20,174 bases of DNA from Prolixibacteraceae bacterium (GCA_003516705.1 DPCJ01000006.1:58514-78687); one strand, 5' to 3'. Positions 6,609-15,478 are shown, numbered from the stretch's first letter. Notes: generated by a model from the letters alone, not told the origin. Program-made: numbers and translations.

Positions 6609-7700
6609 ATGAAAACAACTGAATTTAACAGGGAAATCCCATACAATAACCTCCCTGCGCTACCACCCAACGCAGAGATTGAAACAAAAAAAGTTTTGTT
6701 GAAAGCAATTTCGGCAAGCCGTGCTCTGGCGCAACTTAACGGCGCTTTGACAAACCTGCCGAATCCGCATCTTTTTCTTGATGCCATTCATGTTCAGGAA
6801 GCCAAAACCAGTTCAGAAATAGAGAATATAATAACTACAAACGATGATTTGTATAAATCCCTGGTGGCAGATAGAAAACTGGAAAATCAGGCTACAAAAG
6901 AGGTTTTGTTTTATAAGGAAGCCTTGTGGATGGGTTTGGAGAGCTTGAATAAGAAGCCATTTATTACAACAAATCTTTGTATTGAAATAGTTCAGTGTAT
7001 TAAAAAAAGCACAGCAGGAATAAGGGTTACTCCGGGAACCAAACTGGCAAACTCGATGGGAGAAGTTGTTTATACCCCTCCGTCAGGAGAAGATGTAATC
7101 TGGGAAAAGCTTTCAAATCTTGAAAAATTTATCAATGAAAATACTTCATTTGACCCGCTTATAAAAATGGCTGTTATGCACTACCAGTTTGAAGCTATTC
7201 ACCCTTTTGCTGATGGCAACGGAAGAACAGGGCGTATTATGTTGTTATTGTTCCTGAAAATGGAACGATTGCTGGATATTCCGGCAATTTATCTGAGCGA
7301 TTATATTATCAGAAATAAAACTGAATATTATAAACGACTCAGAAATGTTACCGAGAACGGCCAATGGGAAGATTTTATTCTGTACATGTTGGAAATGGTA
7401 GAAACCACAGCGGTGAAGGGTTTAAACAGATTGCAGCAAATTACAGAGTTGATGGAAGAAATGTCGGTTCAGATAAAAACAGCAATTCCAAAAGTATTTT
7501 CAAAAGAGTTGGTTGAGGTAATTTTCAGACTTCCTTATACAAAAAGGCAATTTTTGATTGAAGCCGGTTTGGGAACCCCGAAAACTGTTGGTAATTACCT
7601 GATTGAGCTTGAAAACAGAGGGTTTCTGAAATCGGTGAAAGTTGGCAAGGAAAAACTTTACCTGAATTTCAGGTTGATGGAAATTCTGGAAACAGCGTAA
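6609..7700 (+). CDS. Fic family protein, class II (probable AMP-transferase)
   Basis: This 363-residue protein has the complete Fic active-site motif HPFADGNGRTGR at residues 198-209, with catalytic His198. Fic enzymes usually transfer AMP from ATP to a hydroxyl side chain of a target protein. The N-terminal part carries the inhibitory-helix motif SSEIEN (residues 68-73, with Glu72), which marks class II Fic proteins that hold their own activity in check. No separate antitoxin is therefore needed, and none is seen nearby. The C-terminal 85 or so residues (from about KELVEVIFRLPYTKRQF) resemble a winged helix-turn-helix domain, so self-regulation through the motif cluster upstream is possible. 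The gene looks more AT-rich than the peptidase gene downstream, which may hint at later acquisition. The target protein is unknown. Confidence 0.9.
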   Translation: MKTTEFNREIPYNNLPALPPNAEIETKKVLLKAISASRALAQLNGALTNLPNPHLFLDAIHVQEAKTSSEIENIITTNDDLYKSLVADRKLENQATKEVLFYKEALWMGLESLNKKPFITTNLCIEIVQCIKKSTAGIRVTPGTKLANSMGEVVYTPPSGEDVIWEKLSNLEKFINENTSFDPLIKMAVMHYQFEAIHPFADGNGRTGRIMLLLFLKMERLLDIPAIYLSDYIIRNKTEYYKRLRNVTENGQWEDFILYMLEMVETTAVKGLNRLQQITELMEEMSVQIKTAIPKVFSKELVEVIFRLPYTKRQFLIEAGLGTPKTVGNYLIELENRGFLKSVKVGKEKLYLNFRLMEILETA

Positions 7701-7730
7701 TTAAAGAATCGTTTTTAATTCAATTTTGAC

Positions 7731-8573
7731 ATGCAAAACCCATTAAAAAATACCCGCCTTGTGGCCACCGATTTGGATGGCACTTTTTTAAAAAACGACA
7801 AAACTATCAGTCATAAAAACCTTGAAGCGCTTCATTTATTGGGGAATAAAAATATCATCAGGGTGGCTGCTACCGGGCGGAATATGAAGAAAGTACACGA
7901 TGTACTGGCTCCCGGAACGCCATTCGATTACATCGTTTATTCGTCGGGTGCGGGTATTTACGACTGGAAAAACCGGCGAAATATATACAGTTGCAATCTC
8001 GCCAATCATTCGGTGCAAAAACTGCTGAATTATTTCATCGGCGAAAAGGTGAATTTTCATGCCTTTTTTCCGGTTCCCGACAATCACAAGCACTGGTTTT
8101 TCAGGGGCGAAAATCCGTGCGAAGAGTTTGAACGTTATTTCAGCTATAACCAGGCTTTTGCCTACGAATTGGATGTTAATAATTTACCGGAAACAGAAAT
8201 GTGCCAGTTCCTTGTAATCATTCCTGAAAACGAGGAGCGGTTTGCCAAACTGAAAACAAAAATTGAAGGGGTTTGTCCCGAAATCAGGGTCATTCGCGCT
8301 TCGTCACCTATTACAAAAGGGTACATCTGGGCCGAGGTTTTTCATCATTCAGTATCAAAAGGAAACGGGATAAAACACATTTGTGCGATGTACGGAATCG
8401 ACTCAAAACAGACATTGGGAATTGGCAACGACTACAACGATTTTGATTTGCTGGAATTTACCGCGCATTCGTTTCTTACCGAAAACGCACCACCCGAAAT
8501 TAAACATCTTTTCCCGGTTACGCCATCAAATGAAGAGGATGCATTTGCCCACGCGGTTCAACCATTACTTTGA
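7731..8573 (+). CDS. HAD superfamily hydrolase, Cof-type phosphatase
   Basis: This 280-residue cytoplasmic hydrolase is of the Cof/YbjI type, which removes phosphate from sugar phosphates, pyridoxal phosphate or flavin nucleotides. HAD motif I is TDLDGT with nucleophile Asp14 and acid Asp16. Motif II is the threonine in AATGR near residue 48. Motif IV is GIGNDYNDFDLLEF near residue 226. Between motifs II and III there is a C2-type cap of about 120 residues. A conserved lysine of motif III is likely the one in SKGNGI near residue 204. The gene starts 30 bases after the fic stop and could be read from the same transcript. The substrate cannot be told from sequence. Confidence 0.9.
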   Translation: MQNPLKNTRLVATDLDGTFLKNDKTISHKNLEALHLLGNKNIIRVAATGRNMKKVHDVLAPGTPFDYIVYSSGAGIYDWKNRRNIYSCNLANHSVQKLLNYFIGEKVNFHAFFPVPDNHKHWFFRGENPCEEFERYFSYNQAFAYELDVNNLPETEMCQFLVIIPENEERFAKLKTKIEGVCPEIRVIRASSPITKGYIWAEVFHHSVSKGNGIKHICAMYGIDSKQTLGIGNDYNDFDLLEFTAHSFLTENAPPEIKHLFPVTPSNEEDAFAHAVQPLL

Positions 8574-8637
8574 TTATTTGTTGTAATTTTCGCCTGAAAC
8601 ATTTTACCAATTGAGAAATTAACAAAACACATAAATC

Positions 8638-11439
8638 ATGAAATTTTTTCTGAGTACACTTTTCATTTTCAGTGCGGTACTGCTTTCTGCACAAAACAAC
8701 TTCGATTTAAAAAGCACCATTCCGCAGGACCCGAAAGTAAGTAAAGGCGTTCTCCCAAACGGAATGACTTATTATGTGCGTGCCAACGAAACCCCGAAAA
8801 ACAGGGCCGAACTTTTTCTTGTGGTAAAAGCCGGTTCGATTGACGAGGACGATGACCAGCAGGGACTGGCGCATTTTTGCGAACACATGTCGTTTAATGG
8901 AACCAAAAACTTTCCGAAGCACGAATTAATCAGCTATTTCGAATCCATCGGGATGGAGTTTGGCCCTGAAATCAACGCCTACACAAGTTTCGATGAAACG
9001 GTTTATATGCTGAAAGTACCGCTTGATTCTTCAGTGTTTATGGAAAAAGGATTGCAGGTTTTGTACGACTGGGCCTGTCAGAACACCGACTCCGACGAAG
9101 AAATCAACAACGAACGCGGCATTATTCACGAAGAATACCGCGGTGGCCGCGATGCCAACTACCGGATGCAGATGAAATGGCTGCCTGTGTTTCTTCACAA
9201 CTCAAAGTATGCCGAACGTTTGCCGATTGGTAAAATGGAAATAGTGGATAATTGTCCACCCGAAGCACTGCGCCGTTTTCGTGCCGACTGGTACAGGCCT
9301 GATTTGCAGGCAGTGATTGTTGTAGGCGATTTCGATCAACAGAAAATGGTGGAAACAGTAAAACAAAAGTTCTCACAAATTCCTGCAGCTAAAAACCCGC
9401 GGCCCAAAAAATACTTCGATATTCCCGACCACAAAGAAACGCTGGTGAGCATTGTTACCGACAAGGAAGCACAATACCCGATTACTTACATGTTGTACAA
9501 ACACCCGCTGGTAAAATCGAAAACACTGGCCGATTACCGCGAATCGATTAAGGAAAACCTTTACAACGCAATTATTAACACCCGCCTCTCTGAAAAATTG
9601 CAACAACCCGAACCTCCTTTTTTAATGGCACAAACTTCTTATTCTGAATTGTTTGGGCCTAAAAGCGCTTATGTTTCAATTGCAGTGGCACACAACGGTC
9701 GCATCGACGAAGGAATGAAAGCTGTACTTGTTGAAAACGAAAGGGTTAAAAAATATGGCTTCACCGAAACTGAACTCGAACGCCAGAAAACAGCGCTTTT
9801 AAATGGCATGGAAAAAGCTTTTAATGAGCGGAATAACCAGAAATCAATCAATTATGCCGAAGAATATAAACGCAATTTTCTGATAACCGAAGAGCCATTT
9901 CCCGGAATGGAAAATGAATATGAATACTTTAAAACGTTTGTGCCAACAATTACTGCTGCCGAAATAAACGAACTCGCCAAAAAATGGATTAGCGACGAAA
10001 ACCGGGTTTTTGTTGTAGCAGCACCCGAAATTGAAGGAAGCAAAATACCTGCTGAAGCTGAAGTACTTGCAGTTGCTGCCGAAGTGGAAAAAATGGAAAT
10101 AGAACCTTATAAAGATGCAGTTACCAATGTCCCGCTGGTGGAATACGAGCCGGTTGGCAGCAAAGTAAAATCGGAGAAAAAACTGGAGAAAGTTGATGCT
10201 GTAGAATGGGTGCTCGAAAACGGAGCAACTGTTGTTTATAAAACTACTGATTTTAAGGAAGATGAGATCATGTTTAACGCCTGGAGTTTGGGCGGCAATT
10301 CGTTGTACGGCGTGAAAGATGATGTTTCGGCAGAATTGGCTACCGATGTGCTCGAAATGAGCGGAATTGCGGGTTTCGACAAGATAACTTTGGATAAAAT
10401 GATGACAGGAAAAGTGTTTTCACTTTCGCCAAATATCAGCGAAATTCGAGAAGGATTTTCAGGAAATTCGTCGGTGAAAGATGTGGAAACGTTGCTGCAA
10501 ATGGTTTATTTGTATTTTACCGAGCCGCGTTTCGATACAAAAAGCTATCAGAGCCTGATGACACGTTATGCCGGAATCCTTGAAAACAAAGCCGCTTCGC
10601 CCGAAGCTGCTTTTGAAGATACACTGAATGTTACGCTGGCCAACTACCACGAACGGGCACGGCCAATGACAAAAGAATTGTTGCAGGAAGCCGATTTTAA
10701 ACGCATTCAGCAAATCGCAAAAGAACGGTTTAAAAATGCAGCCGACTTTAAATTCTTTTTTGTGGGCAATATCGATGCAGCAACATTGAAACCGCTGGTT
10801 GAGAAATACATCGGTGGGATTCCTTCGTCGGGAGCACCGGAAAACTGGGTTGACCTTGGCATCGACAAACCAGCAGGTGTGGTTGACAAAGTGGTGAAAC
10901 GCGGACAGGAAGACAAAAGCACGCAATACATTGTTTTTCATGGCGATTTCGATTATAGCGGACAAAACCAGGCGCAATTGGATGCTGTTGGGAAAATACT
11001 TTCAACCCGTTTGCTGGAAGTAATCCGCGAAGACAAAAGCAGCGTGTATTCCATCGGCGCTTATCCGTCGTCATCAAAATATCCCGATGCCGAATATTCA
11101 ATCACTGTAGCCTACGGAACATCTCCGCAAAAACTGGAAGAACTGAAAAAGACTGTCTTCGAAATTATTTCAGAATACCAGAAAAATGGACCAACTGCCG
11201 AGGAACTGGCAAAAGCACAGGAGAAAATGTATCGCGAACGCGAAACTGCTTTGCGTGAAAACGGTTTCTGGATGGGCATTCTCAGTAATACCTATTTTCT
11301 GAAAAACGGTGATTTTTCGGAGTTTGGCAATTACGAAACGCTGGTAAAAAATCTTACCGTAAAATCGACTCAAAAGGCTTTTTCCGATTATTTCGATTTT
11401 AAAAATTATGTGAGCGTGGCACTGGCACCAGAAAAATAA
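8638..11439 (+). CDS. Secreted M16 family zinc metallopeptidase
   Basis: This 933-residue protein is a two-repeat M16 peptidase (pitrilysin/insulinase family). Residues 1-19 form a signal peptide ending at SAQ, so the enzyme acts in the periplasm. The inverted zinc motif HFCEH sits at residues 79-83 with catalytic Glu82, and the third zinc ligand is Glu159 in NNERG, 76 residues after His83, matching the family spacing. The first half (to about residue 480) is the active pair of domains. The second half (from about 530) is the inactive partner repeat and ends in a typical M16 C-terminal domain with the RLLEVIREDKSSVYSIG segment. Such proteins clear peptides, including signal peptides and fragments from the outer compartments. 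It stands alone, followed by a terminator. Confidence 0.93.
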   Translation: MKFFLSTLFIFSAVLLSAQNNFDLKSTIPQDPKVSKGVLPNGMTYYVRANETPKNRAELFLVVKAGSIDEDDDQQGLAHFCEHMSFNGTKNFPKHELISYFESIGMEFGPEINAYTSFDETVYMLKVPLDSSVFMEKGLQVLYDWACQNTDSDEEINNERGIIHEEYRGGRDANYRMQMKWLPVFLHNSKYAERLPIGKMEIVDNCPPEALRRFRADWYRPDLQAVIVVGDFDQQKMVETVKQKFSQIPAAKNPRPKKYFDIPDHKETLVSIVTDKEAQYPITYMLYKHPLVKSKTLADYRESIKENLYNAIINTRLSEKLQQPEPPFLMAQTSYSELFGPKSAYVSIAVAHNGRIDEGMKAVLVENERVKKYGFTETELERQKTALLNGMEKAFNERNNQKSINYAEEYKRNFLITEEPFPGMENEYEYFKTFVPTITAAEINELAKKWISDENRVFVVAAPEIEGSKIPAEAEVLAVAAEVEKMEIEPYKDAVTNVPLVEYEPVGSKVKSEKKLEKVDAVEWVLENGATVVYKTTDFKEDEIMFNAWSLGGNSLYGVKDDVSAELATDVLEMSGIAGFDKITLDKMMTGKVFSLSPNISEIREGFSGNSSVKDVETLLQMVYLYFTEPRFDTKSYQSLMTRYAGILENKAASPEAAFEDTLNVTLANYHERARPMTKELLQEADFKRIQQIAKERFKNAADFKFFFVGNIDAATLKPLVEKYIGGIPSSGAPENWVDLGIDKPAGVVDKVVKRGQEDKSTQYIVFHGDFDYSGQNQAQLDAVGKILSTRLLEVIREDKSSVYSIGAYPSSSKYPDAEYSITVAYGTSPQKLEELKKTVFEIISEYQKNGPTAEELAKAQEKMYRERETALRENGFWMGILSNTYFLKNGDFSEFGNYETLVKNLTVKSTQKAFSDYFDFKNYVSVALAPEK

Positions 11440-11459
11440 AAATATTCAAATTACTACTG

Positions 11460-11493
11460 AAAAGCCTGAATCTGAAAAAGTTCAGGCTTTTTT
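11460..11493 (+). terminator. Rho-independent terminator after the M16 peptidase
   Basis: The perfect stem AAAGCCTGAA / TTCAGGCTTT (11461-11470 with 11481-11490) has a 10-base loop and a T-run to 11493. It lies 20 bases past the stop codon and separates the peptidase from the glycoside hydrolase gene. Confidence 0.88.
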
Positions 11494-11502
11494 GTTTGCT
11501 GA

Positions 11503-11534
11503 TTGTTTCTTTCAAAACTTTTGGCGTATTTTCA
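11503..11534 (+). promoter_or_regulatory. Possible promoter of the glycoside hydrolase gene
   Basis: A TTG at 11503-11505 is followed after 21 bases by TATTTTCA at 11527-11534, which matches the Bacteroidota -7 consensus TAnnTTTG at four of the six fixed positions. The spacing is right, and the site lies between a terminator and the gene start at 11565. The match is weak. Confidence 0.25.
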
Positions 11535-11564
11535 GGCTGAAAAACTTAATCTGAACTATCTGTT

Positions 11565-14396
11565 ATGAAACAATCCGCTGTCGTTATTCTGTTGTGTATT
11601 TTCGCCCTTTTCTCGTGTAAAAACAAAATTCAGGTCACCAAAATTGATTTATCTGGAACCTGGAATTATGAACTTGATTCACAGGACAAAGGAGTTGCTG
11701 AAAACTGGTTTTCAAAGAAACTGAGTGGTCAGTTGCAGTTGCCTGGTTCGCTCTCGACCAATGGAATTGGAAACGAGGTTGGAATAAATACCCCCTGGAC
11801 AGGTCAGATTGTGGACAGTACTTTTTTTAAATCGCCCGTTTATGCAAAATACCGCGAACCTGGAAATTTTAAGGTTCCGTTTTGGTTACAACCCGTAAAA
11901 TATTACAAAGGCGCTGCCTGGTATCAAAAAGAAATCACAATTCCGGAAAACTGGAATGGCAAGGAAATCGAATTGTTTTTGGAACGCTGTCACTGGGAAA
12001 GCCGGGTTTGGGTGAATGACAAGGAAGCCGGGATGCAGAATTCGTTGGGAACACCCCACGTTTACAATCTTTCAGAATTACTGAAAGCTGGCAAAAACCT
12101 GCTCACGGTTTGTATCGACAACCGCGTAAAAGATTTCGACCCAGGAATCAACTCGCACAGCATTTCAGACCACACACAAACCAACTGGAACGGGATTGTG
12201 GGGCAAATGTACATCGAAGCAAAACCGGCTGTAAATATTCAGCATATCAGTGTTTATCCCGAGATTCAGAAAAATGAAGTTCAGGTCGGAATTAGAATAA
12301 AGAACAGTGGAAAAGCGGGCAAAATCAAACTCGAAATCAGCATATCAGGACCATCGGTTCCTGAAAAACAAGTCGTTGATTTCGATTTAAAAACTGGCGA
12401 AAATGAGGTGGATGTTTTTATTCCGATGGATGAGAACGTAAAGCTTTGGAATGAATTTCACCCTGAAATTTATACAATGACAGTGGTTTTGAATGGCGAA
12501 AATCTTGCGCCGGATACTTTGACCACTACTTTCGGAATGCGGGAAATCACCACTGCAAACCGGCAAATTCTTGTTAACGGAAACCCTGTGTTTCTGCGCG
12601 GAACGCTCGAATGTGCCATCTTTCCAAAAACCGGTTATCCTCCAACCGACACTGTTGAATGGGGCCGTATTTTCAGCGTTTGTCGTGCACATGGATTGAA
12701 TCACATGCGATTTCATTCGTGGTGCCCGCCAGAAGCCGCATTTGTGGCTGCCGACAAAGCCGGTTTTTATCTTCAGGTCGAATGTTCTTCGTGGGCCAAT
12801 CAATCTACAAACCTGGGTAGCGGAAAACCTTTCGACAAATATTTGTATGACGAAAGCGAAAGAATGATTGAGGCGTATGGGAATCATCCTTCATTTTGTA
12901 TGATGGCTTACGGTAATGAGCCGGGTGGTCCAAATTACAAAGCCTTTCTGACTGAATTTGTCGGCTACTGGAAACAAAAGGACAATCGCCGGATTTATGT
13001 TTCGGCAGCGGGTTGGCCCGACCTTGAAATAAACGATTACCTGAGTAATCCAAACCCGCGGATTCAGGGTTGGGGCGAAGAACTGAAAAGCATCATTAAT
13101 GCACAGCCGCCAACCAGCGATTACGACTGGAGCCTGCGGATTGACGGGTTTACACAGCCGGTTGTGAGCCACGAAATAGGGCAATGGTGTGTTTATCCCG
13201 ATTTCAAAGAGATTGAAAAATATGATGGTGTTGTAAGAGCCAAAAACTTTGAAATCTTTAAAGAAACACTCACCGAAAACGGAATGATTCATTTGGCCGA
13301 TAGTTTTCTGCTGGCTTCCGGTAAATTGCAGGCGCTCTGTTACAAAGCCGACATTGAAGCTGCGCTGAGAACCGAAGGTTTTGGCGGTTTCCAATTGCTC
13401 GATCTGCACGATTTTCCGGGGCAGGGCACTGCGTTGGTGGGTGTACTGAATCCGTTCTGGGAAGAAAAGGGGTACATTTCGCCCGAAGAATACAGCCGGT
13501 TTTGTAACTCCACAGTTCCGCTTGTGCGAATGCAAAAGTTTATCTGGCTAAATAATGAAACTTTGAAAGCCACAGTTGAAGTGGCTCATTTTGATGAAAA
13601 GACTTTTGAGAATTGTGCTCCTGAGTGGAAAATCACCGACAAAACAGGAACAGTAATTCAGGAAGGGAAATTGGATCAATCCAATATTCAGAATGGAAAG
13701 CTTTCAACGCTGGGCGAAATTTTTGTTCCGCTTAAGTTTGTCGAAAAACCGCAAAAGCTGGTGCTGGAGGTTAAAATCGATAAGTTTTCAAATAGTTGGG
13801 ATTTTTGGGTTTATCCGGCAGTAAAACAACCAGTTGCAGGCGCAGATAAAATTATGGTCGCACAAAACCTGAATGAAAAAACAAGGAAATATCTTGAAAA
13901 CGGAGGAACAGTTTTGTTAACCCTGAAAAAAGGAACACTTTCACCTGAAGCCGGAGGTACCATCAAAACCGGTTTTTCCAGTATTTTCTGGAACACAGCG
14001 TGGACAGCAGGGCAGGGGCCACACACACTGGGCGTTTTGGTAAATCCTGAACATCCGGTGTTTTCAGAGTTTCCGACCGAATATTTTAGTAACTGGCAAT
14101 GGTGGGATGCCATGAACCACGGACAAGCGATTAATTTGGCTGCAATCGATCCGAAAATTCAACCTTTAATTCGCGTTATCGACGACTGGTTTACCAATCG
14201 TCCGCTGGCGCTGGCTTTTGAAGCAAAAGTTGGAAAAGGGAGAATTCTTGTTTGCAGTATTGATTTGTTGACGGAACAAAAAAACAGGCCGGAAGCAAAG
14301 CAAATGATTTTCAGCATTCAAAAATACATGGTTGGAAAAGATTTTAATCCGGCAACGGAAGTTGATTTTAAGACTTTGTCGAGATTAGAAAAGTAA
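11565..14396 (+). CDS. Glycoside hydrolase family 2 lipoprotein (beta-galactosidase-like)
   Basis: This 943-residue protein has the family 2 domain order. A lipoprotein signal ends at Cys18 (lipobox LFSC). A jelly-roll sugar-binding domain covers about residues 25-215 (AAWYQKEITIP, ERCHWESRVWVND). An Ig-like domain runs to about 330, and the TIM barrel begins near REITTANRQILVNGNPVFLRG. The acid/base is Glu452 in AYGNEPGG and the nucleophile is probably Glu537 in SHEIGQW, both present. After the barrel, about 300 further residues include an Ig-like part and a domain with KYLENGGTVLLTLKKG that recalls glutamine-amidotransferase-like domains. The residues after Cys18 (KNK) are basic, suggesting a periplasmic rather than surface location. 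The exact glycoside cleaved is not determinable. No SusC/SusD pair is nearby, so it is not in an obvious polysaccharide utilisation locus. Confidence 0.85.
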   Translation: MKQSAVVILLCIFALFSCKNKIQVTKIDLSGTWNYELDSQDKGVAENWFSKKLSGQLQLPGSLSTNGIGNEVGINTPWTGQIVDSTFFKSPVYAKYREPGNFKVPFWLQPVKYYKGAAWYQKEITIPENWNGKEIELFLERCHWESRVWVNDKEAGMQNSLGTPHVYNLSELLKAGKNLLTVCIDNRVKDFDPGINSHSISDHTQTNWNGIVGQMYIEAKPAVNIQHISVYPEIQKNEVQVGIRIKNSGKAGKIKLEISISGPSVPEKQVVDFDLKTGENEVDVFIPMDENVKLWNEFHPEIYTMTVVLNGENLAPDTLTTTFGMREITTANRQILVNGNPVFLRGTLECAIFPKTGYPPTDTVEWGRIFSVCRAHGLNHMRFHSWCPPEAAFVAADKAGFYLQVECSSWANQSTNLGSGKPFDKYLYDESERMIEAYGNHPSFCMMAYGNEPGGPNYKAFLTEFVGYWKQKDNRRIYVSAAGWPDLEINDYLSNPNPRIQGWGEELKSIINAQPPTSDYDWSLRIDGFTQPVVSHEIGQWCVYPDFKEIEKYDGVVRAKNFEIFKETLTENGMIHLADSFLLASGKLQALCYKADIEAALRTEGFGGFQLLDLHDFPGQGTALVGVLNPFWEEKGYISPEEYSRFCNSTVPLVRMQKFIWLNNETLKATVEVAHFDEKTFENCAPEWKITDKTGTVIQEGKLDQSNIQNGKLSTLGEIFVPLKFVEKPQKLVLEVKIDKFSNSWDFWVYPAVKQPVAGADKIMVAQNLNEKTRKYLENGGTVLLTLKKGTLSPEAGGTIKTGFSSIFWNTAWTAGQGPHTLGVLVNPEHPVFSEFPTEYFSNWQWWDAMNHGQAINLAAIDPKIQPLIRVIDDWFTNRPLALAFEAKVGKGRILVCSIDLLTEQKNRPEAKQMIFSIQKYMVGKDFNPATEVDFKTLSRLEK

Positions 14397-14401
14397 ACCG
14401 A

Positions 14402-14439
14402 AAAAAAAACGCTGAAATTTTTCTTTCAGCGTTTTTTTT
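14402..14439. terminator. Bidirectional terminator after the glycoside hydrolase
   Basis: CGCTGAAA (14410-14417) pairs with TTTCAGCG (14424-14431) around a 6-base loop; eight A before and eight T after extend the stem to 16 bp. The T-run serves the + strand gene ending at 14396, and the A-run could serve - strand transcripts arriving from the SRPBCC operon. Confidence 0.88.
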
Positions 14440-14703
14440 GCCCCAAGCGGGAAAATGTAGAACTATTTGCACATTGATTACGAAGCCTTACTGAACTTTA
14501 TGGAGTCGCAGAAACGGAAAAAACTCAAAAGTCATTTTGCCCGAAAATTTCGAAAAGTAATAAAGTGCATGTAGTAGATGATTCTGTAAATACAAAGAAT
14601 TAAAATTTTTAAAAGCGATGCCACTGGCAAAGTCAAACGGGCGGGTTGCTGATGTTAGAGGCAGTGTTTCTTTCAACTGTCATAGAATAACTTTCGAAGG
14701 ACT
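14440..14703. other. Unassigned segment between convergent genes
   Basis: The 264 bases between the terminator and the SRPBCC stop codon hold no gene I can recognise. The longest open frames are a 62-codon one on the - strand (14488-14676) and a short lysine/arginine-rich one on the + strand that ends in two stops near 14574. Neither has a recognisable domain. The composition is mixed and the segment is long for a convergent spacer, so it may be the relic of a gene or of a repeated element. Confidence 0.35.
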
Positions 14704-15162
14704 TTACTTTTCACATATTTCTTTCAACTTATCAAGTGCTTTTGGGTAGGTCTGGTTCATATAAGCTAAAAAGTCTTCTGTGATGTTCAGGTCAACGGTA
14801 ACCGTTGCAGTCCCATTGTTTTCTTCGAAGGTATAGTTTTCAAATCCGTTTGCCCATTTTTCCACTTCAGGTCCTTCTGTAATTTCCTTGTCGGCTTTAA
14901 AAAGACCATAATGTTGAATCGAAACAAATCGGTTGGGAATGTTTTCAACTATCCTGGAAACCATACCTCCCTTTTCTCCATTCTCATCCACTCCAATAAA
15001 CAGAATTTTGCTTCCCTTGTCCCAACTTCCTTCATAGCCCGATGTCGGGTTAAACAAAGAAGTCCATTGCTCATAAGTTGATTTACTTTTAATGCCAAGC
15101 ATAAAATCATATATCTTGGTTGCAGGTGCGTTGATGCTTACTTTGAATTGTAACTTTTTCAT
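14704..15162 (-). CDS. SRPBCC family (START/AHSA1-like) protein
   Basis: This 152-residue soluble protein has the SRPBCC fold, which makes a deep pocket for hydrophobic ligands. The typical start (VSINAPATKIYDFML) is followed by a long helix, a sheet region with GSWDKGSKILFIG and GGMVSRIVENIPNRFVSI, and the long C-terminal helix (DFLAYMNQTYPKALDKLKEI). The length is normal for the family. It is the last gene of a six-gene operon, 85 bases after DUF4287, the largest gap in the operon. Ligand and role are unknown. Its co-occurrence with VOC and RibD-like genes suggests binding or turnover of small organic molecules. Confidence 0.82.
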   Translation of the reverse strand: MKKLQFKVSINAPATKIYDFMLGIKSKSTYEQWTSLFNPTSGYEGSWDKGSKILFIGVDENGEKGGMVSRIVENIPNRFVSIQHYGLFKADKEITEGPEVEKWANGFENYTFEENNGTATVTVDLNITEDFLAYMNQTYPKALDKLKEICEK

Positions 15163-15229
15163 ATTTTCAATATTTGTTTATTTAATCTTTCGGGTTGTTG
15201 TTTTCAGCCATTTTTAGCAGTCGTTTAAC

Positions 15230-15249
15230 ACAGCCTGTAACAGTCTGTT
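15230..15249. repeat. Two abutting 10-bp near-palindromes
   Basis: ACAGCCTGTA (15230-15239) and ACAGTCTGTT (15240-15249) lie head to tail. Each is an ACAG-N-CTGT palindrome, and the second extends to AACAG-T-CTGTT, a perfect 11-bp palindrome at 15239-15249. They overlap the end of the DUF4287 gene and sit in the largest gap of the operon. A regulatory or RNA-processing role is possible but unproven. Confidence 0.35.
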
Positions 15250-15478
15250 ATGCACTGTCTTCGTTTTTCATACCTTTCAAAAGTGCATAAATCGCCATGG
15301 CGTGGCCATGCCCTAGTTCAAAATCTTCTTTTAGCCAATTAACAATTTCACCTGCTTTTATTCCAGGTTTCAATTGTCCGCCTTGACTAAGTCCTTTTTC
15401 TTCTGCCATTTTCCTGAAATCTTCAGGGCCCTTGCCAGTCTTCGATTTGATTGTATTTAAATAAGCCTGAAACGACAT
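15248..15478 (-). CDS. DUF4287 domain-containing protein
   Basis: This 76-residue protein matches the pattern of the DUF4287 family (start MSFQAYLNTIKSKTGKGPED, then WLKEDFELGHGHAMAIYALL). The family is a small helical domain of unknown function, often found alone or fused to a DUF5655-like domain. Here it is alone and seems complete. It follows the single VOC gene by 30 bases and precedes the SRPBCC gene by 85. The HGHAMA motif with two nearby histidines is conserved in the family as I know it, but no reaction has been assigned. Confidence 0.82.
   Translation of the reverse strand: MSFQAYLNTIKSKTGKGPEDFRKMAEEKGLSQGGQLKPGIKAGEIVNWLKEDFELGHGHAMAIYALLKGMKNEDSA

Noticed and set aside
6443..6787. 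114-codon - strand frame overlapping the fic start, considered as a possible antitoxin
   Set aside because: It is antisense to the Fic N-terminus and runs through the motif cluster. The Fic protein carries its own inhibitory motif, so no antitoxin is needed.
10459..10977. 172-codon - strand frame within the M16 peptidase gene
   Set aside because: It is a shadow of a 933-residue peptidase with conserved motifs; the opposite-strand protein shows no domain.
14488..14676. 62-codon - strand frame in the convergent spacer
   Set aside because: There is no recognisable domain or clear start context. It is reported only as part of an unexplained segment, not as a gene.
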